A stretch of DNA of 64,000 nt from Bradyrhizobium sp. AUGA SZCCT0158. GTDB taxonomy: Bacteria > Pseudomonadota > Alphaproteobacteria > Rhizobiales > Xanthobacteraceae. Below the pieces are notes generated by a model. The model was not told the DNA's origin, made no database searches, and saw nothing but the letters and a program-made list of their open reading frames with translations. Location of the stretch: NCBI RefSeq assembly GCF_018130065.1, contig NZ_JAFCME010000011.1:1-64000 (forward strand), read 5' to 3'. Positions 34,701-44,100 of this stretch are shown in pieces. Each line of letters opens with the position of its first letter. Within the stretch, counting starts at the first letter, position 1. Both the position numbers and the translations under genes were made by a program.

Positions 34701-35296
34701 TCGGCCGCGATCATCGCCGACCCGGCCTCGTCGTCGTGGTCCTGAACATGCACAAGCCACGCGACCGCGCCCATTTCGAGCAGTTCGGACAGTATCACCG
34801 CACGTTCTACCGCGCCGTCGAGGCCACCAGCGTGACGCCTTGGGCGTCCCGCGCGCTGGATCGCGCGCTCGCGGCGGTCGTTGTGGCGGCGGCCCGCCAC
34901 ATTAATCCGGGACTGACGCCGGAGACCGCTGTCAAGGAGCTGGTCAATCAGGCGCCGACGCGAACCGCGGTGCGCGAAGCTATCCTGCAACGCGCACCCG
35001 AGGCGGCGATCCCCGGCGGGAGGCCTGCACTAGGGAAGCTGATCGACGCCCTGTTCGACGCCTGGATCGAAACTGCAAGAGAGCAGATCGATGGCGGTAA
35101 CTCGTTCGCATATGCGTCAAATCCCAGCCCACACCGGCTGCTGCACATGCCGCTCGCGCCGGAAATCGCGAACCTTCCTCCGGCCCATCAACGCTTCGTT
35201 GCCGGCCGTTCGATGCGTGACGTCGAGGCCAGCGTGCTGGTCAATGCGCGTGATCCATGGGGCAAGCCAATCGCCAACGCGGACGATCTCAAATGA
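31769..35296 (+). CDS. drmA: DISARM helicase-like protein DrmA
   Basis: A 1,175-residue helicase-like ATPase. The N-terminal 450 residues carry an acidic linker; Walker A FPTGGGKTEAY lies near residue 475, a Cys4 zinc site (CPWCG, later CANTGC) near 600-640, the DEXH-like QDELHLI near 719, and helicase motif VI QATSRIGRDH near 973. The combination of such a helicase with a downstream DUF1998 gene is the core of DISARM. Start and stop both overlap neighbours by ATGA (31769 and 35293). It probably loads on invading DNA with DrmB. Confidence 0.9.
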   Translation: MTTNTPLEMRSIIVGKFRRDLVGPGLDPADADIVRERLNENPSRWYLTGFLAPIADPFTHETPSKEEDTPSAQEDNENFLTQPNEAGAGGAAGDDDPPEAPNSKRRFLPSSVGLTVLLPPDVTQIEARVSWGDYLTEPRLPESMLLPDDETLSDVDPKAPKPPKVDWIRAPREQVVRVPVPDGRAEDPVMVPESAAEQRSGGGLVLEAHARKFSFATPEGTEQVTALTVFLVNKRAEVRRRYADVSLVFQARLELICKEGFKPRRDLSGFNSDDPDLRLADLHYRDVCEYGVGRNSAAGWDEAEENAARVTRVWTDPLPLAEVERVAPNEDVSLTSKVVFDMGPLAEAAAGDGADLVRALSALPQLYAGWVEAERVKRADLGVRRGETASQLIADMERARERIVEGIDILSRDKLARSAFRFMNLAVSAAARRRDASMQNPRWRPFQLAFILVNLAGLSDRTHKDREIADLLFFPTGGGKTEAYLGLAAFVIALRRLKGAGVLGAGVAVIMRYTLRLLTLDQLSRAAGVVCALELMRTDPANADQNGRKLLGDWPIEIGLWVGSDASPNRLGRQGDADQTTAVGRVRRYRMGQDKRAPAPLKACPWCGTAFTPQSFSCVPSDAAPNNMVIRCANTGCDFTRDRPLPILTVDEPIYRRLPAFVIATVDKFAGLPWVGEAGAFFGHVDRFQENVGFFGAAEQRQGKKLDNGWKLDPPDLIIQDELHLIAGPLGTVAGLYEVAIDQLSTRSVSGKRVRPKIVASTATVRRASQQIEALFDRQSTSIFPPPGIDRTNSFFARTVPSSQDPARLYLGIAAQGRGPKLVFLRSLTTLLTAAQAEYDRLAAAGANPNPADPYMTALCYFNALRELGGARRIVEDEVRANAQRYGSDRRRADPIDSPFADRRLREPLEITSRVSTDDVARAKQRLDAVFGGNGEPVDVALATNMISVGLDILRLGLMAVQGQPKTAAEYIQATSRIGRDHRRPGLVVVVLNMHKPRDRAHFEQFGQYHRTFYRAVEATSVTPWASRALDRALAAVVVAAARHINPGLTPETAVKELVNQAPTRTAVREAILQRAPEAAIPGGRPALGKLIDALFDAWIETAREQIDGGNSFAYASNPSPHRLLHMPLAPEIANLPPAHQRFVAGRSMRDVEASVLVNARDPWGKPIANADDLK

Positions 35297-37155
35297 CAAA
35301 AAATGCGCAACGATTGAGCCAGGTTATTTCGACCTTCGGCCCCGGAGCCATGGTCGATCTACCGACGCGTTCCGTGATCATCGGCGGGCTTGAGCTCTGG
35401 GACATGCGGAGCGGAAGCTTCGCGGCGGTACCCGAGCCACGGCTGGTCGCCAGGCTGGAGACGTTCCTCAAGGCCCAGAACCGGCTCCCGCAGACGACAA
35501 ATTTGTCGCTGCGCACTCCGCCGGTCGATCATGGACGGCCCGGTCAGGTGCCGAGCCACATCGCTGCGCCGGTATTCCCGGCATGGTTCGTATGCGACCA
35601 GGTTGAAAGCACGGGCCGTGACACGTTGCGCCGCCGCCGTCTGGTGCGCTGGCAGGACCTCGACACGGCAGGAGGACGACGCAGGTTCGTCTCCGACGAT
35701 GGTAAGAAGTCGGACACCACCCCGATCCGGTTCGTCTGCGCCTGCAGGAAAGGCCACATCCAGGACATTGACTGGCGCTGGATAGTGCATCGTAGTGAGC
35801 CCTGCCAGAACCCGATGTGGATCGAAGAAAAGGGCACGAGCGCCGACGCGGATGATCTCGAGGTCGTCTGCGGCTGCGGAAAGAGGCTGGCGATGCGGCA
35901 ATTGTTCATTGCCGGATTGCTGGGCGAATGTCGCGGCGAACGCCCCTGGCTTCTCGACCGGGACCCGAACGGTTGCGATCAGCCGCTGAAGCTGCTGACG
36001 CGTACGGCGACCAATACGTACTTTCCACAGGTCGATACCGTCATTTCGTTACCGTCGGCCGAGGACGAGCTGACGAAGCTGGTCGAGAGCCTGTCGGGCG
36101 AGCTGGCCAACGTTCAATCTGTTGCGGACGTTGGACCTGCTAGGCGGTTCAATTCGAAGATCAAGGCTGCGCTCGAGTCATATCCCGACGAGGAGATCTT
36201 CGCGCGCCTCACCCGTATTCGAGAAGGCGCGGTCGCGGAGAGCAGTGGCTCGGCGAAGCTGGCGGAATTCGACGTGTTTGCCAGCGGCCGGCCGGAGATC
36301 GGGCACAATACGCCGACCGCCAAACTCTATGCGCAAACGTTGCCCCGCGAGACCTGGCTCGACGCCGGCACCGAGATCGACCTCTCGTCGATCAAGAGCG
36401 TCGTGGCGGTACATCGGCTGCGCGCCGTATCGTGCCTCTACGGCTTCACGCGCTTCGAGGCCGCGCCGACCTCGGCGGACGGAGAGCTTGAGGATGTCGG
36501 TCTCGCCGTGCACGGCGCACCGATTTCGCAGAATGCCGACTGGCTTCCCGCGATCGAGCAGTTCGGCGAGGGTCTGTTCATTCACTTCGACGAAGTAGCG
36601 ATCGCGCGTTGGCTGACCGAGGCTGAAACGCGTGCGCGGCACGATCTGTTGCATGGCGGCTATCTACACTGGAGGCAAAAATTCGCGAAGCCGCCTAAAT
36701 ACCCGGGCACAGCTTATACGCTGCTGCACAGCCTAGCGCATATCCTGATGACGGAGATAGCGCTCGACTGCGGCTATCCGTCGAGCTCGCTGAAGGAGCG
36801 CGTTTATGCGCTGCATGCGGCTGACGGCGCCCCGGAGCGGTGCGGCATCCTGATCTACACGGCGACGGCCGGCGCGCAGGGCACGCTCGGTGGCCTGGTC
36901 GGTACCGCGCCGCGCTTCTCGCAAATCCTTTCTGCAGCGCTTGAGCGCACGCGGGTCTGCTCGAACGACCCGGTCTGCGCCGATCACGAACCCGATCCCC
37001 ACGGCGGCGACCGCGCTACCCATGGCGCTGCCTGTCATGGCTGCCTGCTGATCGCGGAGACCAGCTGCGAAATGCGCAATACGTTTCTGGATCGCAACCT
37101 GCTGATGCAGACCATGTCGCCGCAGCGTTCGGCATTCTTTTGTGTGGAGAGTTAG
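35293..37155 (+). CDS. drmB: DISARM protein DrmB (DUF1998)
   Basis: A 620-residue protein with the DUF1998 region toward the C terminus (LAHILMTEIALDCGYPSSSL, YTATAGAQGTLGGLVG, and the Cys-rich ACHGCLLIAETSCEMRN). Two Cys pairs in the N-terminal half (CACRKGHIQDIDW, VVCGCGKR) suggest a zinc site. DrmB is thought to work with DrmA as a complex that engages foreign DNA. The ATG at 35293 overlaps the drmA stop. No phospholipase-D-like drmC follows; instead a convergent DUF262 gene overlaps its last 4 bp. Confidence 0.9.
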   Translation: MTKNAQRLSQVISTFGPGAMVDLPTRSVIIGGLELWDMRSGSFAAVPEPRLVARLETFLKAQNRLPQTTNLSLRTPPVDHGRPGQVPSHIAAPVFPAWFVCDQVESTGRDTLRRRRLVRWQDLDTAGGRRRFVSDDGKKSDTTPIRFVCACRKGHIQDIDWRWIVHRSEPCQNPMWIEEKGTSADADDLEVVCGCGKRLAMRQLFIAGLLGECRGERPWLLDRDPNGCDQPLKLLTRTATNTYFPQVDTVISLPSAEDELTKLVESLSGELANVQSVADVGPARRFNSKIKAALESYPDEEIFARLTRIREGAVAESSGSAKLAEFDVFASGRPEIGHNTPTAKLYAQTLPRETWLDAGTEIDLSSIKSVVAVHRLRAVSCLYGFTRFEAAPTSADGELEDVGLAVHGAPISQNADWLPAIEQFGEGLFIHFDEVAIARWLTEAETRARHDLLHGGYLHWRQKFAKPPKYPGTAYTLLHSLAHILMTEIALDCGYPSSSLKERVYALHAADGAPERCGILIYTATAGAQGTLGGLVGTAPRFSQILSAALERTRVCSNDPVCADHEPDPHGGDRATHGAACHGCLLIAETSCEMRNTFLDRNLLMQTMSPQRSAFFCVES

Positions 37156-38903
37156 GCCAGCACCGTTTCCAAATATTTGCCTATGATGGCTTCTCGATCG
37201 CCGAGGAATTCGCCGAACCTTGTATAGGGAAATGCAGACCAGTTTGGGAAATGATGCGTGGCTAAAAAGTAGCCCCTCTTTGTGCTATCTCTAAACTGGC
37301 TATCCAGCCACTCGTCGAAGTCGGCGGCTGATTTGGCTTGGTTGGGGCCACCTTGTAGCAATTGCAAGTTGGCAAGGTTGTCACGCAAATCCGGCCAAAC
37401 GCTGGCATTCTCAGGGTCGACGTCCTTGGCGAGCAAGCGTCGTTCAGTGACCTTGCTTCTGGGGTAGACATGATCAATATGGAAGCCATTGGAGAAGTCA
37501 AAATTTGGATAGAGGAGACTGAGCACGAGGAAAGTTTGCCGACCCTTGTGTTGCAGTCCCAAAAGATTTTGAATCTCTTCCTGCGGAAACTTAATCGATC
37601 GGTTCAGCTGCGTTAGCCGGTCATTGATTTCCGCTTCGGGAAATCTTTCAATAGATGCGCTCTGCAGAACGCCGCGAAGGGCACCTAGAATTGTGTCTCC
37701 CATTGACCCGAACGTCCCGCGCAGTAGCACCTTCGTTAGCCAGCTGCGAATGGTGGCTCGATCCGCCAAGTTCGATGAGGAGTGTAGATAAGAGTCAGTG
37801 GCGCCCTTTTTTCGTAGGTAGTAGGCGATCGGGATTAGTGCGTTCGCCGACAGTAGCGATCTGTCACTGAGCCCGAACGATTTGGTCAAATGAACCGTCA
37901 ATGATAGGCTGGTCTTGATCGAGGGCCAGGCCTTTTCAATCGTGGCCATGTTCTGTGCATTGAAGTTCTCGACCTTAAATTTCACGTCCGATATGTCCGA
38001 AAGCACCAATGCGGATTTGAGGACAAAATCCTGGTCGAAAGTCAACTCGTCGCTGACGCTGTTTAATTCGTCGACAAATCCGTGGATTGCCTGGCGGGCA
38101 TCTGTACCTTTCCATGAAGCGGTAGCGATCGAAAGCAATAGGTCGGAATAACTCAGCTTCGTACCCCCGCTGTTTATTCGGATGAATATCTGCAGGACCT
38201 TATCGAGATCGGCTTCGCGCTCTAGGAAGAAGTTCACATTCCCTATAGTGTTCAGCGATTCACAGATTTTTGCGAGCGTTTGAGCCGCAAAGTCACGCTT
38301 CTCCTGAGGCGACGAACTAATGCGCTCCATCGCCATGAACATCAAAACATCACTGACGCTCTTAATTTTCAAGAAGAGTTCTGGAAATGACACCCAGAAG
38401 CGCGCCTTATCGATCGCAGCCTCTTCCGGGGTAAGAAAGCGGATCGCATAGAACTTTTGCTCGTCGGTTTCGTCGGCGCGCCCGAGGAGATCAATATAAA
38501 GCTTCCTAACTGGATAGGCGGCTAAATTTGAGCGTTGCTTGTTCTTGGTGCGGCTCGCATAGGTTCCGGTGAGGGCGATCACGAGCGCCGTCAGCCGCTG
38601 TTGACCATCCAGGACCGCCGTAACGTCTCGATCACCGGTTAGTTGGGCCGGCGCATTATGGCGCGCGTTGTACTCGTGATACTGCGTCAGAAACTTGTAG
38701 AACTGCCAGTCGTTCACCTGTTTGCGAGGTACTTCCCAGAAAAGGAAGCTGCTGATCGGATAGCCCCGCAACAGAGAGTCGAAAAGAAGTTCGATTTGCT
38801 CGGGCTCCCAAATAAATTCGCGCTGAATAGCCGGAAGGACATATTTCCCGTCGAGGATGTTCTGTATGGCCTGACGGATAGGAATTGGCGTTTCAAAAGG
38901 CAT
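37152..38903 (-). CDS. DUF262/DUF1524 protein (GmrSD-like nuclease)
   Basis: A 583-residue protein with the DUF262 signature VLDGQQRLTAL (about 98-108) near the N terminus, preceded by the QREFIW motif, and an HNH-type DUF1524 end with FHIDHVYPRSK. This is the layout of GmrSD-type enzymes that attack modified phage DNA, and of related nucleotide-dependent nucleases. The start has a GGGGGAG ribosome-binding site. It is convergent with drmB and its composition is AT-richer, suggesting separate acquisition. The modified-DNA specificity is a family-level expectation only. Confidence 0.85.
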   Translation of the reverse strand: MPFETPIPIRQAIQNILDGKYVLPAIQREFIWEPEQIELLFDSLLRGYPISSFLFWEVPRKQVNDWQFYKFLTQYHEYNARHNAPAQLTGDRDVTAVLDGQQRLTALVIALTGTYASRTKNKQRSNLAAYPVRKLYIDLLGRADETDEQKFYAIRFLTPEEAAIDKARFWVSFPELFLKIKSVSDVLMFMAMERISSSPQEKRDFAAQTLAKICESLNTIGNVNFFLEREADLDKVLQIFIRINSGGTKLSYSDLLLSIATASWKGTDARQAIHGFVDELNSVSDELTFDQDFVLKSALVLSDISDVKFKVENFNAQNMATIEKAWPSIKTSLSLTVHLTKSFGLSDRSLLSANALIPIAYYLRKKGATDSYLHSSSNLADRATIRSWLTKVLLRGTFGSMGDTILGALRGVLQSASIERFPEAEINDRLTQLNRSIKFPQEEIQNLLGLQHKGRQTFLVLSLLYPNFDFSNGFHIDHVYPRSKVTERRLLAKDVDPENASVWPDLRDNLANLQLLQGGPNQAKSAADFDEWLDSQFRDSTKRGYFLATHHFPNWSAFPYTRFGEFLGDREAIIGKYLETVLA

Positions 38904-39252
38904 CTCATCTCCCCCACAACTTTAGATAAGATCTGATGACCGCTGCATCTGTCAAGGCAGTGCCGCTGATGGATAGGCCGCTCATTCATCAAGCCGGCTG
39001 TTTGCCACCGCCCCGACACCTAATTCTCTGCGGCGTACATGCGACGCAATTTGCCGCCGCTGGCCTCAGCGACCGATACCGTGATTCTTAAGTCACTTGT
39101 ACCGATTGCGGGTAATTTCTGTCCAATGGCATCTCGGTGTGACCAAGTTTGTAATGGCGTAGTTCGCCATGTTGCTCGGGCGGCTTGGAGAGTTCTTCAA
39201 ACTCACCTCCCGCTTTCATAGGGAAAGTCCTTTGGCCATGTGGCTGAATTCG
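38904..39252. other. Intergenic region between the DUF262 gene and the resolvase
   Basis: A 349-bp gap with no supported gene on either strand. It should hold the promoter for the minus-strand DUF262 gene. Nothing else was recognised. Confidence 0.45.
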
Positions 39253-39801
39253 CTAGGTGCGCAAACGACTAATTGTGCTGTGACTGACATTGTAGGAACG
39301 AGCGATGTCGGTCAGTACTTCGCCGGCCTCTCGGCGGAGGATTGCCTCCTTCCGCTGGTGAGTCGTCAACTTTGGTTTGCGGCCAAGGATAACCCCTCTC
39401 GCCTTGGCGCGCTCGCGGCCTTCACCAGTGCGCGATCGAATGAGTTCACGTTCGAACTCAGCGAGGCCCCCAAGAACTGTTAGCATTAAGCGACCGTGAG
39501 CCGTTGTTGTGTCAGCCCAGACGTCTCCTAGCGATCTGAAGCCGGCGCCTTTGTCTGCGATTGTTGCGAGCAAGTTGAGGAGATCGCGAGTGGAGCGCGC
39601 CAGGCGATCGAGCCGAGTGACGACCAATACGTCGCCCTTTGTCAGAACCGCCACCAGTCGCATTAGTTGCTTGCGGTCCGAACGTGCACCGCTGATCTTC
39701 TCCTGAAAAATCTTGGTGCATTTGGCCGCCTTGAGCTCAGCGAACTGGGCGGCAAGAGACTGGCCGTCTGTGCTTACACGGGCGTATCCGTAAGCGACCA
39801 T
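39253..39801 (-). CDS. Serine recombinase (resolvase/invertase family)
   Basis: A 182-residue small serine recombinase. The catalytic Ser is in YARVSTDGQS (Ser10), the LDRLARS arginine motif is near 68, the RGVILGRKPKL hinge precedes the DNA-binding tail, and the C-terminal helix-turn-helix is DIARSYNVSHSTISRLR. It should catalyse site-specific resolution or inversion. The ATG at 39801 has a GAGGA ribosome-binding site. It lies alone in an AT-rich part of the island, with a promoter and palindrome upstream. Confidence 0.92.
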   Translation of the reverse strand: MVAYGYARVSTDGQSLAAQFAELKAAKCTKIFQEKISGARSDRKQLMRLVAVLTKGDVLVVTRLDRLARSTRDLLNLLATIADKGAGFRSLGDVWADTTTAHGRLMLTVLGGLAEFERELIRSRTGEGRERAKARGVILGRKPKLTTHQRKEAILRREAGEVLTDIARSYNVSHSTISRLRT

Positions 39802-39833
39802 AATTCCTCACATTTCGCACATATATTACGCAC

Positions 39834-39893
39834 AACATAAACTACTATTTTGCAAGGGTCAACGGGATTGTGCATAATTCATGATTATTGCAC
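39834..39893 (-). promoter_or_regulatory. Resolvase promoter and candidate recombination site
   Basis: On the minus strand TTGACC (39857-39862) and TATGTT (39834-39839) are separated by 17 bp, a fair promoter. Just upstream, GTGCATAAT (39870-39878) and ATTATTGCAC (39884-39893) form an imperfect inverted repeat with a 5-base centre. The position immediately upstream of a serine recombinase gene fits a res subsite. Confidence 0.45.
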
Positions 39894-40058
39894 GGGCTGC
39901 TGGCGCGGGCCCAGAGGTGAGAGCCACGGCCATTGCATCTCCTGAAACGAATCCACGACGAATATCTCCGCACTGGCGCTTGAAGCTGAAAGGGTCTTTC
40001 TACTCCATGAGGCTTGATTCACAATGGAAGCCGCGTCAACCTGAGGTAGGGGAACCTC

Positions 40059-40199
40059 ATGGTGATGGGCATCGATTACAGCCATTGGTTAGTACAGGGC
40101 GATGAGATCAAGCGGCTGGTCTATCAGGACAGCTCAAACCAAGAGGTCGCGAGGATTTATTTGACCTACAAAATCGTCAAAGCCGTGGTTGGCACGTAG
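40059..40199 (+). CDS. Possible 46-residue protein
   Basis: The ATG at 40059 is preceded by GGGGA at proper spacing and opens a frame beginning MVMGIDYSHWLVQGDEIKRL and ending TAG at 40197-40199. The sequence is well balanced in composition and ends VKAVVGT. No family recognised. It may be real or the remnant of a longer gene. Confidence 0.35.
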   Translation: MVMGIDYSHWLVQGDEIKRLVYQDSSNQEVARIYLTYKIVKAVVGT

Positions 40200-40305
40200 A
40201 CCATGCTCTTGCAATTCACACCCTGGAGCGGAATTGGTGGTGACAGAGCTCTGCCTGCTATGCAGGGCACATGGGGACGGCGGTCTCGGTCGCGGGCTAT
40301 TTGGC

Positions 40306-40983
40306 ATGTATAAAAAAGCCAACAGATTTATGACAGGAAGCCGCAAAGGACCGGGATATGGACCTCCCAAATCAAAGACTGCCGGTAAGCCCCTCTCAAA
40401 GGCAGAGCAGAAAGCTATTGAAGAAGCGAAAGCTAAAAAAGCCCGTAAGCTTCTACGCAGTTTCGTCTCCCAATGCGCGACAGCTTATGCATATCATAAG
40501 CTTACAGCAACTTATCCAATCCCACCGGAATCGCTGAGATGGACAATCAAGGCGGCCGCAGGAAACGTCACTTGGTTGGCCTCCGATCAGACCTACAGAC
40601 GACTCTTTGTTGAGGCATATTGCCACGTTCGCGGCGAACAGATTCTTTACGAGAAAGTCTGGAAAGAGGAAGGTGTTCGCACTGAACCGTCCGGCGTAAC
40701 TCCCAACCAACGCGCAGCGCTTGCGGATCATGAGAAAAATAAGACAAACGAAGCGCGACGCAAACGGCCTACCGCATTCGAAAGGGCTGTGCAGGTCTTT
40801 TTAATCCAATATGCAGATGCTTCGGTGAGAGGACTTCCTCGCCCTCGGCCACCTGCAGAAGTGAGACAACGTTACAGCGGGAATAGCTTGCGCCAGTGGG
40901 AAAAGAATATTTTGGGTTCTGGTTTATTCAAATCAGCAATGAGGAAGGCTCGTGAAACGAACGTAAGCCAAAGTAAGAGATGA
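40306..40983 (+). CDS. Hypothetical basic protein of the island
   Basis: A 225-residue Lys/Arg-rich protein without recognised domains. The first 50 residues are low-complexity and basic (TAGKPLSKAEQKAIEEAKAK), followed by helical segments with aromatic residues (AYHKLTATYPIPPESLRW) and a C-terminal basic tail. I chose ATG 40306; the frame is open further upstream to 40189 and an alternative ATG is at 40330. It stands alone between the resolvase and the megaenzyme gene. Confidence 0.55.
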   Translation: MYKKANRFMTGSRKGPGYGPPKSKTAGKPLSKAEQKAIEEAKAKKARKLLRSFVSQCATAYAYHKLTATYPIPPESLRWTIKAAAGNVTWLASDQTYRRLFVEAYCHVRGEQILYEKVWKEEGVRTEPSGVTPNQRAALADHEKNKTNEARRKRPTAFERAVQVFLIQYADASVRGLPRPRPPAEVRQRYSGNSLRQWEKNILGSGLFKSAMRKARETNVSQSKR

Positions 40984-41180
40984 TCCGTCCGATTAGGCTT
41001 GCGGCAGTAGTCAGCTGGCACAGCACAGGGGTCGCCACACCCAACTCAGGACCGAAGACAGTCGTATATTAATACACATACCCCACGATTGCTGGCGACA
41101 GCGGCCGAAGCGGAAATCGAATGCACCTGCTCCGTGGAGAACACGGCCTAAAATCCAACAGTGTCTCCGACGGGTTCACG

Positions 41181-44100
41181 TTAAAGCATTGCTTGTGAAG
41201 ACGAGCGCAGCCCGAGGTCTCGGGTAACTGTTTCGCCCTTCTTGTCCCCGGCGGCATTGTAAAAGTCGACATCCAGGTGCCAACCGAATCTTTCACTGCG
41301 TGCAGTCAGCACCGCAAAGCCGTCACCGCGAGCGAACTGCGTTCGTACCTCGCAAAAATAGGACCTCTCCTGAGACGCATCCGGGTCGGGAAAGCGGAAG
41401 TTCTCGTCGCCCTTGAAATCTTCCGGCACGCCGTTCGCGACCGGATACGGCGCGTACAGCGCTGAGCTGTGCACTGAGTGCAGGGTGCAGCGCCGATCAC
41501 CGTCGCCACGAGTCACGGTGGCGGTCACCAGGTTGCTCAAATGGTCGTCGCCCGACAGGAATACCACGCCTTTGATTTCGTTGTCGCAGATGAATTTGAG
41601 CAACGCGTACATCGATGCGGGATATCCTTCCCAAGCTTCCGAGTGCAGGGTGCGGGCAGGTTCGTTGGCCACCTGCAGCCTGCGCGGCAGCAAGGCCGCG
41701 GGTGTCAGGATGAACTTCGGAACGTCTTTGTAGGCATCAGTCTTAAGCCAGTCGCAAAGAGCGGTGTACTGCTTCCGGCTCATGATCTGCTTCTCGCGCC
41801 AGTCCAACACTGTCCGAGCCTCGCGTTCTGTGCGCGTGTCTCCAAGGAAGAACGGCAGTCCATTGTGCTCGATGGTGTGCCAAACGTGTGGCGGCTCCTT
41901 CTGCAGTCCGCGCTCATATCTGAAATACGCCGACCTACCGAGTTCCATCAGGGTCTTCCCGCTTCCCAGCATTTCCGTGTCGGGATCATTGGGCGCCCAG
42001 TTGTCGCGGATCTCGTGGTCGTCCAGCATCATCTGAACGGCCAAGTTAAGGCGTTGCGTGACCGCCCTGGCGCCACGGCTCTGCCCCCGGCGTTCATGGG
42101 GTATACGGAATTTCTGATCGGACACTTTAGGATCGAACAGGCCGGCTGTCGCGTCGGTGTAGACTTGATCGCCGCACAGCAAGAGGAGCGTCGGCGGGTT
42201 CGGCTCGTTCAACCGGTCGCCGAGCGCGAGCAGTGAGCGGTCGACCGGTCCGCGCGTGGCATGCTCGCCATCCGGCATGCGGTTGAAGATGTCGCTCGGA
42301 TATTGGCAGCTTGCCACCGCGAAGGTAACGCGCCGCGGTTTGTCTGCTACGAGTGTGTCCGGCTCTGGAGCGGCGGACGAACAGCAAATGAGACCTCCAC
42401 GCAGTTCATCCAGACTGTCATGATCGAGCGCCTCCCTTACTAGGGAGTCAGTACTGTTGTCCGCCATCGATCGTGGCGGGCGGGGGTTACCGCCGATGCC
42501 TTCACTCTGCTCATAGAGCAACAAGACGAGAACTTGCGACCCTGGTGGCCATTCGGCGCGCGGCACTTCGAACACATACAACGTGACAATTTCTTCTTCA
42601 TGCACCGGTTTCTTCTCAGGTAGCTTCTGCGCGACCTGGGATGCGCGCTCGGGAAGTTGGGGAAAATAGATCGTGAAACCGGGACCTTCGTTCCGCTCGA
42701 CCATGCGGAACCTTTCGTTCTCCTGCTCAACCGGCACGAAGACGGCCCCAAGAGGGCGACCACGCCCGCTCGCGTCCAGGGCGAGCACGGTGATCTTGTC
42801 GGCCGCAGCCGCCACGCGCAAGCCACATGCAGGCGCTCTCGCCTCGCAGGCCCTCGTGTCCGTCGCCGGTTTCGACACGGTTGCGACCACAACTGGCGCG
42901 GACTGAACCGATCGGGAAGCGTCCGGCATACCTAGATACTTCGCGATTACCCCGCAGATGCTTTTGGCGTCTTTGCCGATTAGGCAGTCTTGGTGGCCGT
43001 GGTCCTTGATGAGCCATGTCAAGTAGGAGGGCTTGCCTGGCGTCAGATCCGGACCGGCCGAGTCGATGAGCCGCTCGATTTCCTCGCTGCAACTCGCCGT
43101 CGCGACGCGGTCCTTGCTGGCCCGCTGTGGCTCACCCCAATCATCGTTAAGGTAGGGTACGCCTGCTTTCTCGAGCATTCTGCGCACGATCGCCATGGTA
43201 GCCGGGTCGGCGAGGCCGTTCTCCTCTCCGTGGATCGACATCATTGGAAACCTGAGCCGTTCCTTCACACGCTCTGGAGTCACATATCTGTTGATACCCC
43301 GGGCATCGGTTACGCAGTTGACGGCTGCAAAATGCAACACCTGAGACACCGTCTCGACGCTGAGCGGGCCGAAGAAATCGTCGATATGCTCGAGCGTGCG
43401 GGTGTCCATGTTCTTGAGTCGGAATGTCCGTCCGTACAGAGCGTCCATGCGATGCCGTGTTCCGACCCAGGGTCTCGCCTTGCCCGGCGGCCACGACAAG
43501 GGATTTTCTCGCAGGAACTCGTCCCGTGGCATGGACATGGTGGCGAGGGCACGGTCGAGGAACTGGCCGGCGGGCGAGACATCCTTCGGGCTGAAACTAT
43601 ATTTCTCCAGTGGAAGGAATTCGCGAACATAGCGCATGATATAGGCGGCAAGCACGTTGGTCCGGCTCAACAACATTGCCGGCCCGATCTGAGAGAACAC
43701 GACACGGCCGATCTTCTCATGCAATCGGTTCTTCTTTTTCTTGTCGTTGGGGTCCTCGTCTTCCAGCACTGCCATGCTGAACATCGCCGCTCCCATGCAG
43801 TGGGCAACGACGTCGATTCTAGTCATTTGGGTGGCGGAGAGGATATGCTCTATGGCAATCGGTATGTCCTGATTAGCCATCATCTCGAACGACCAGTCTT
43901 CCGTGGCAGTGTCGAGACCCGCACTGCTGCGCATGTCAAGCACCCACACGTCGCGGCCGTGCCCGCATAAAACTTCCACTAAGTTGCCTGGCACAGAGTG
44001 ATGAACAAAAGTCGTGCCGCTCGCACTGTAGCCGTGGATGAGCAGCACAGGCCTTCCCGGGGCGCTGGTAACAGGCGGTTGCTTTCGGCCGTCATAGCGC

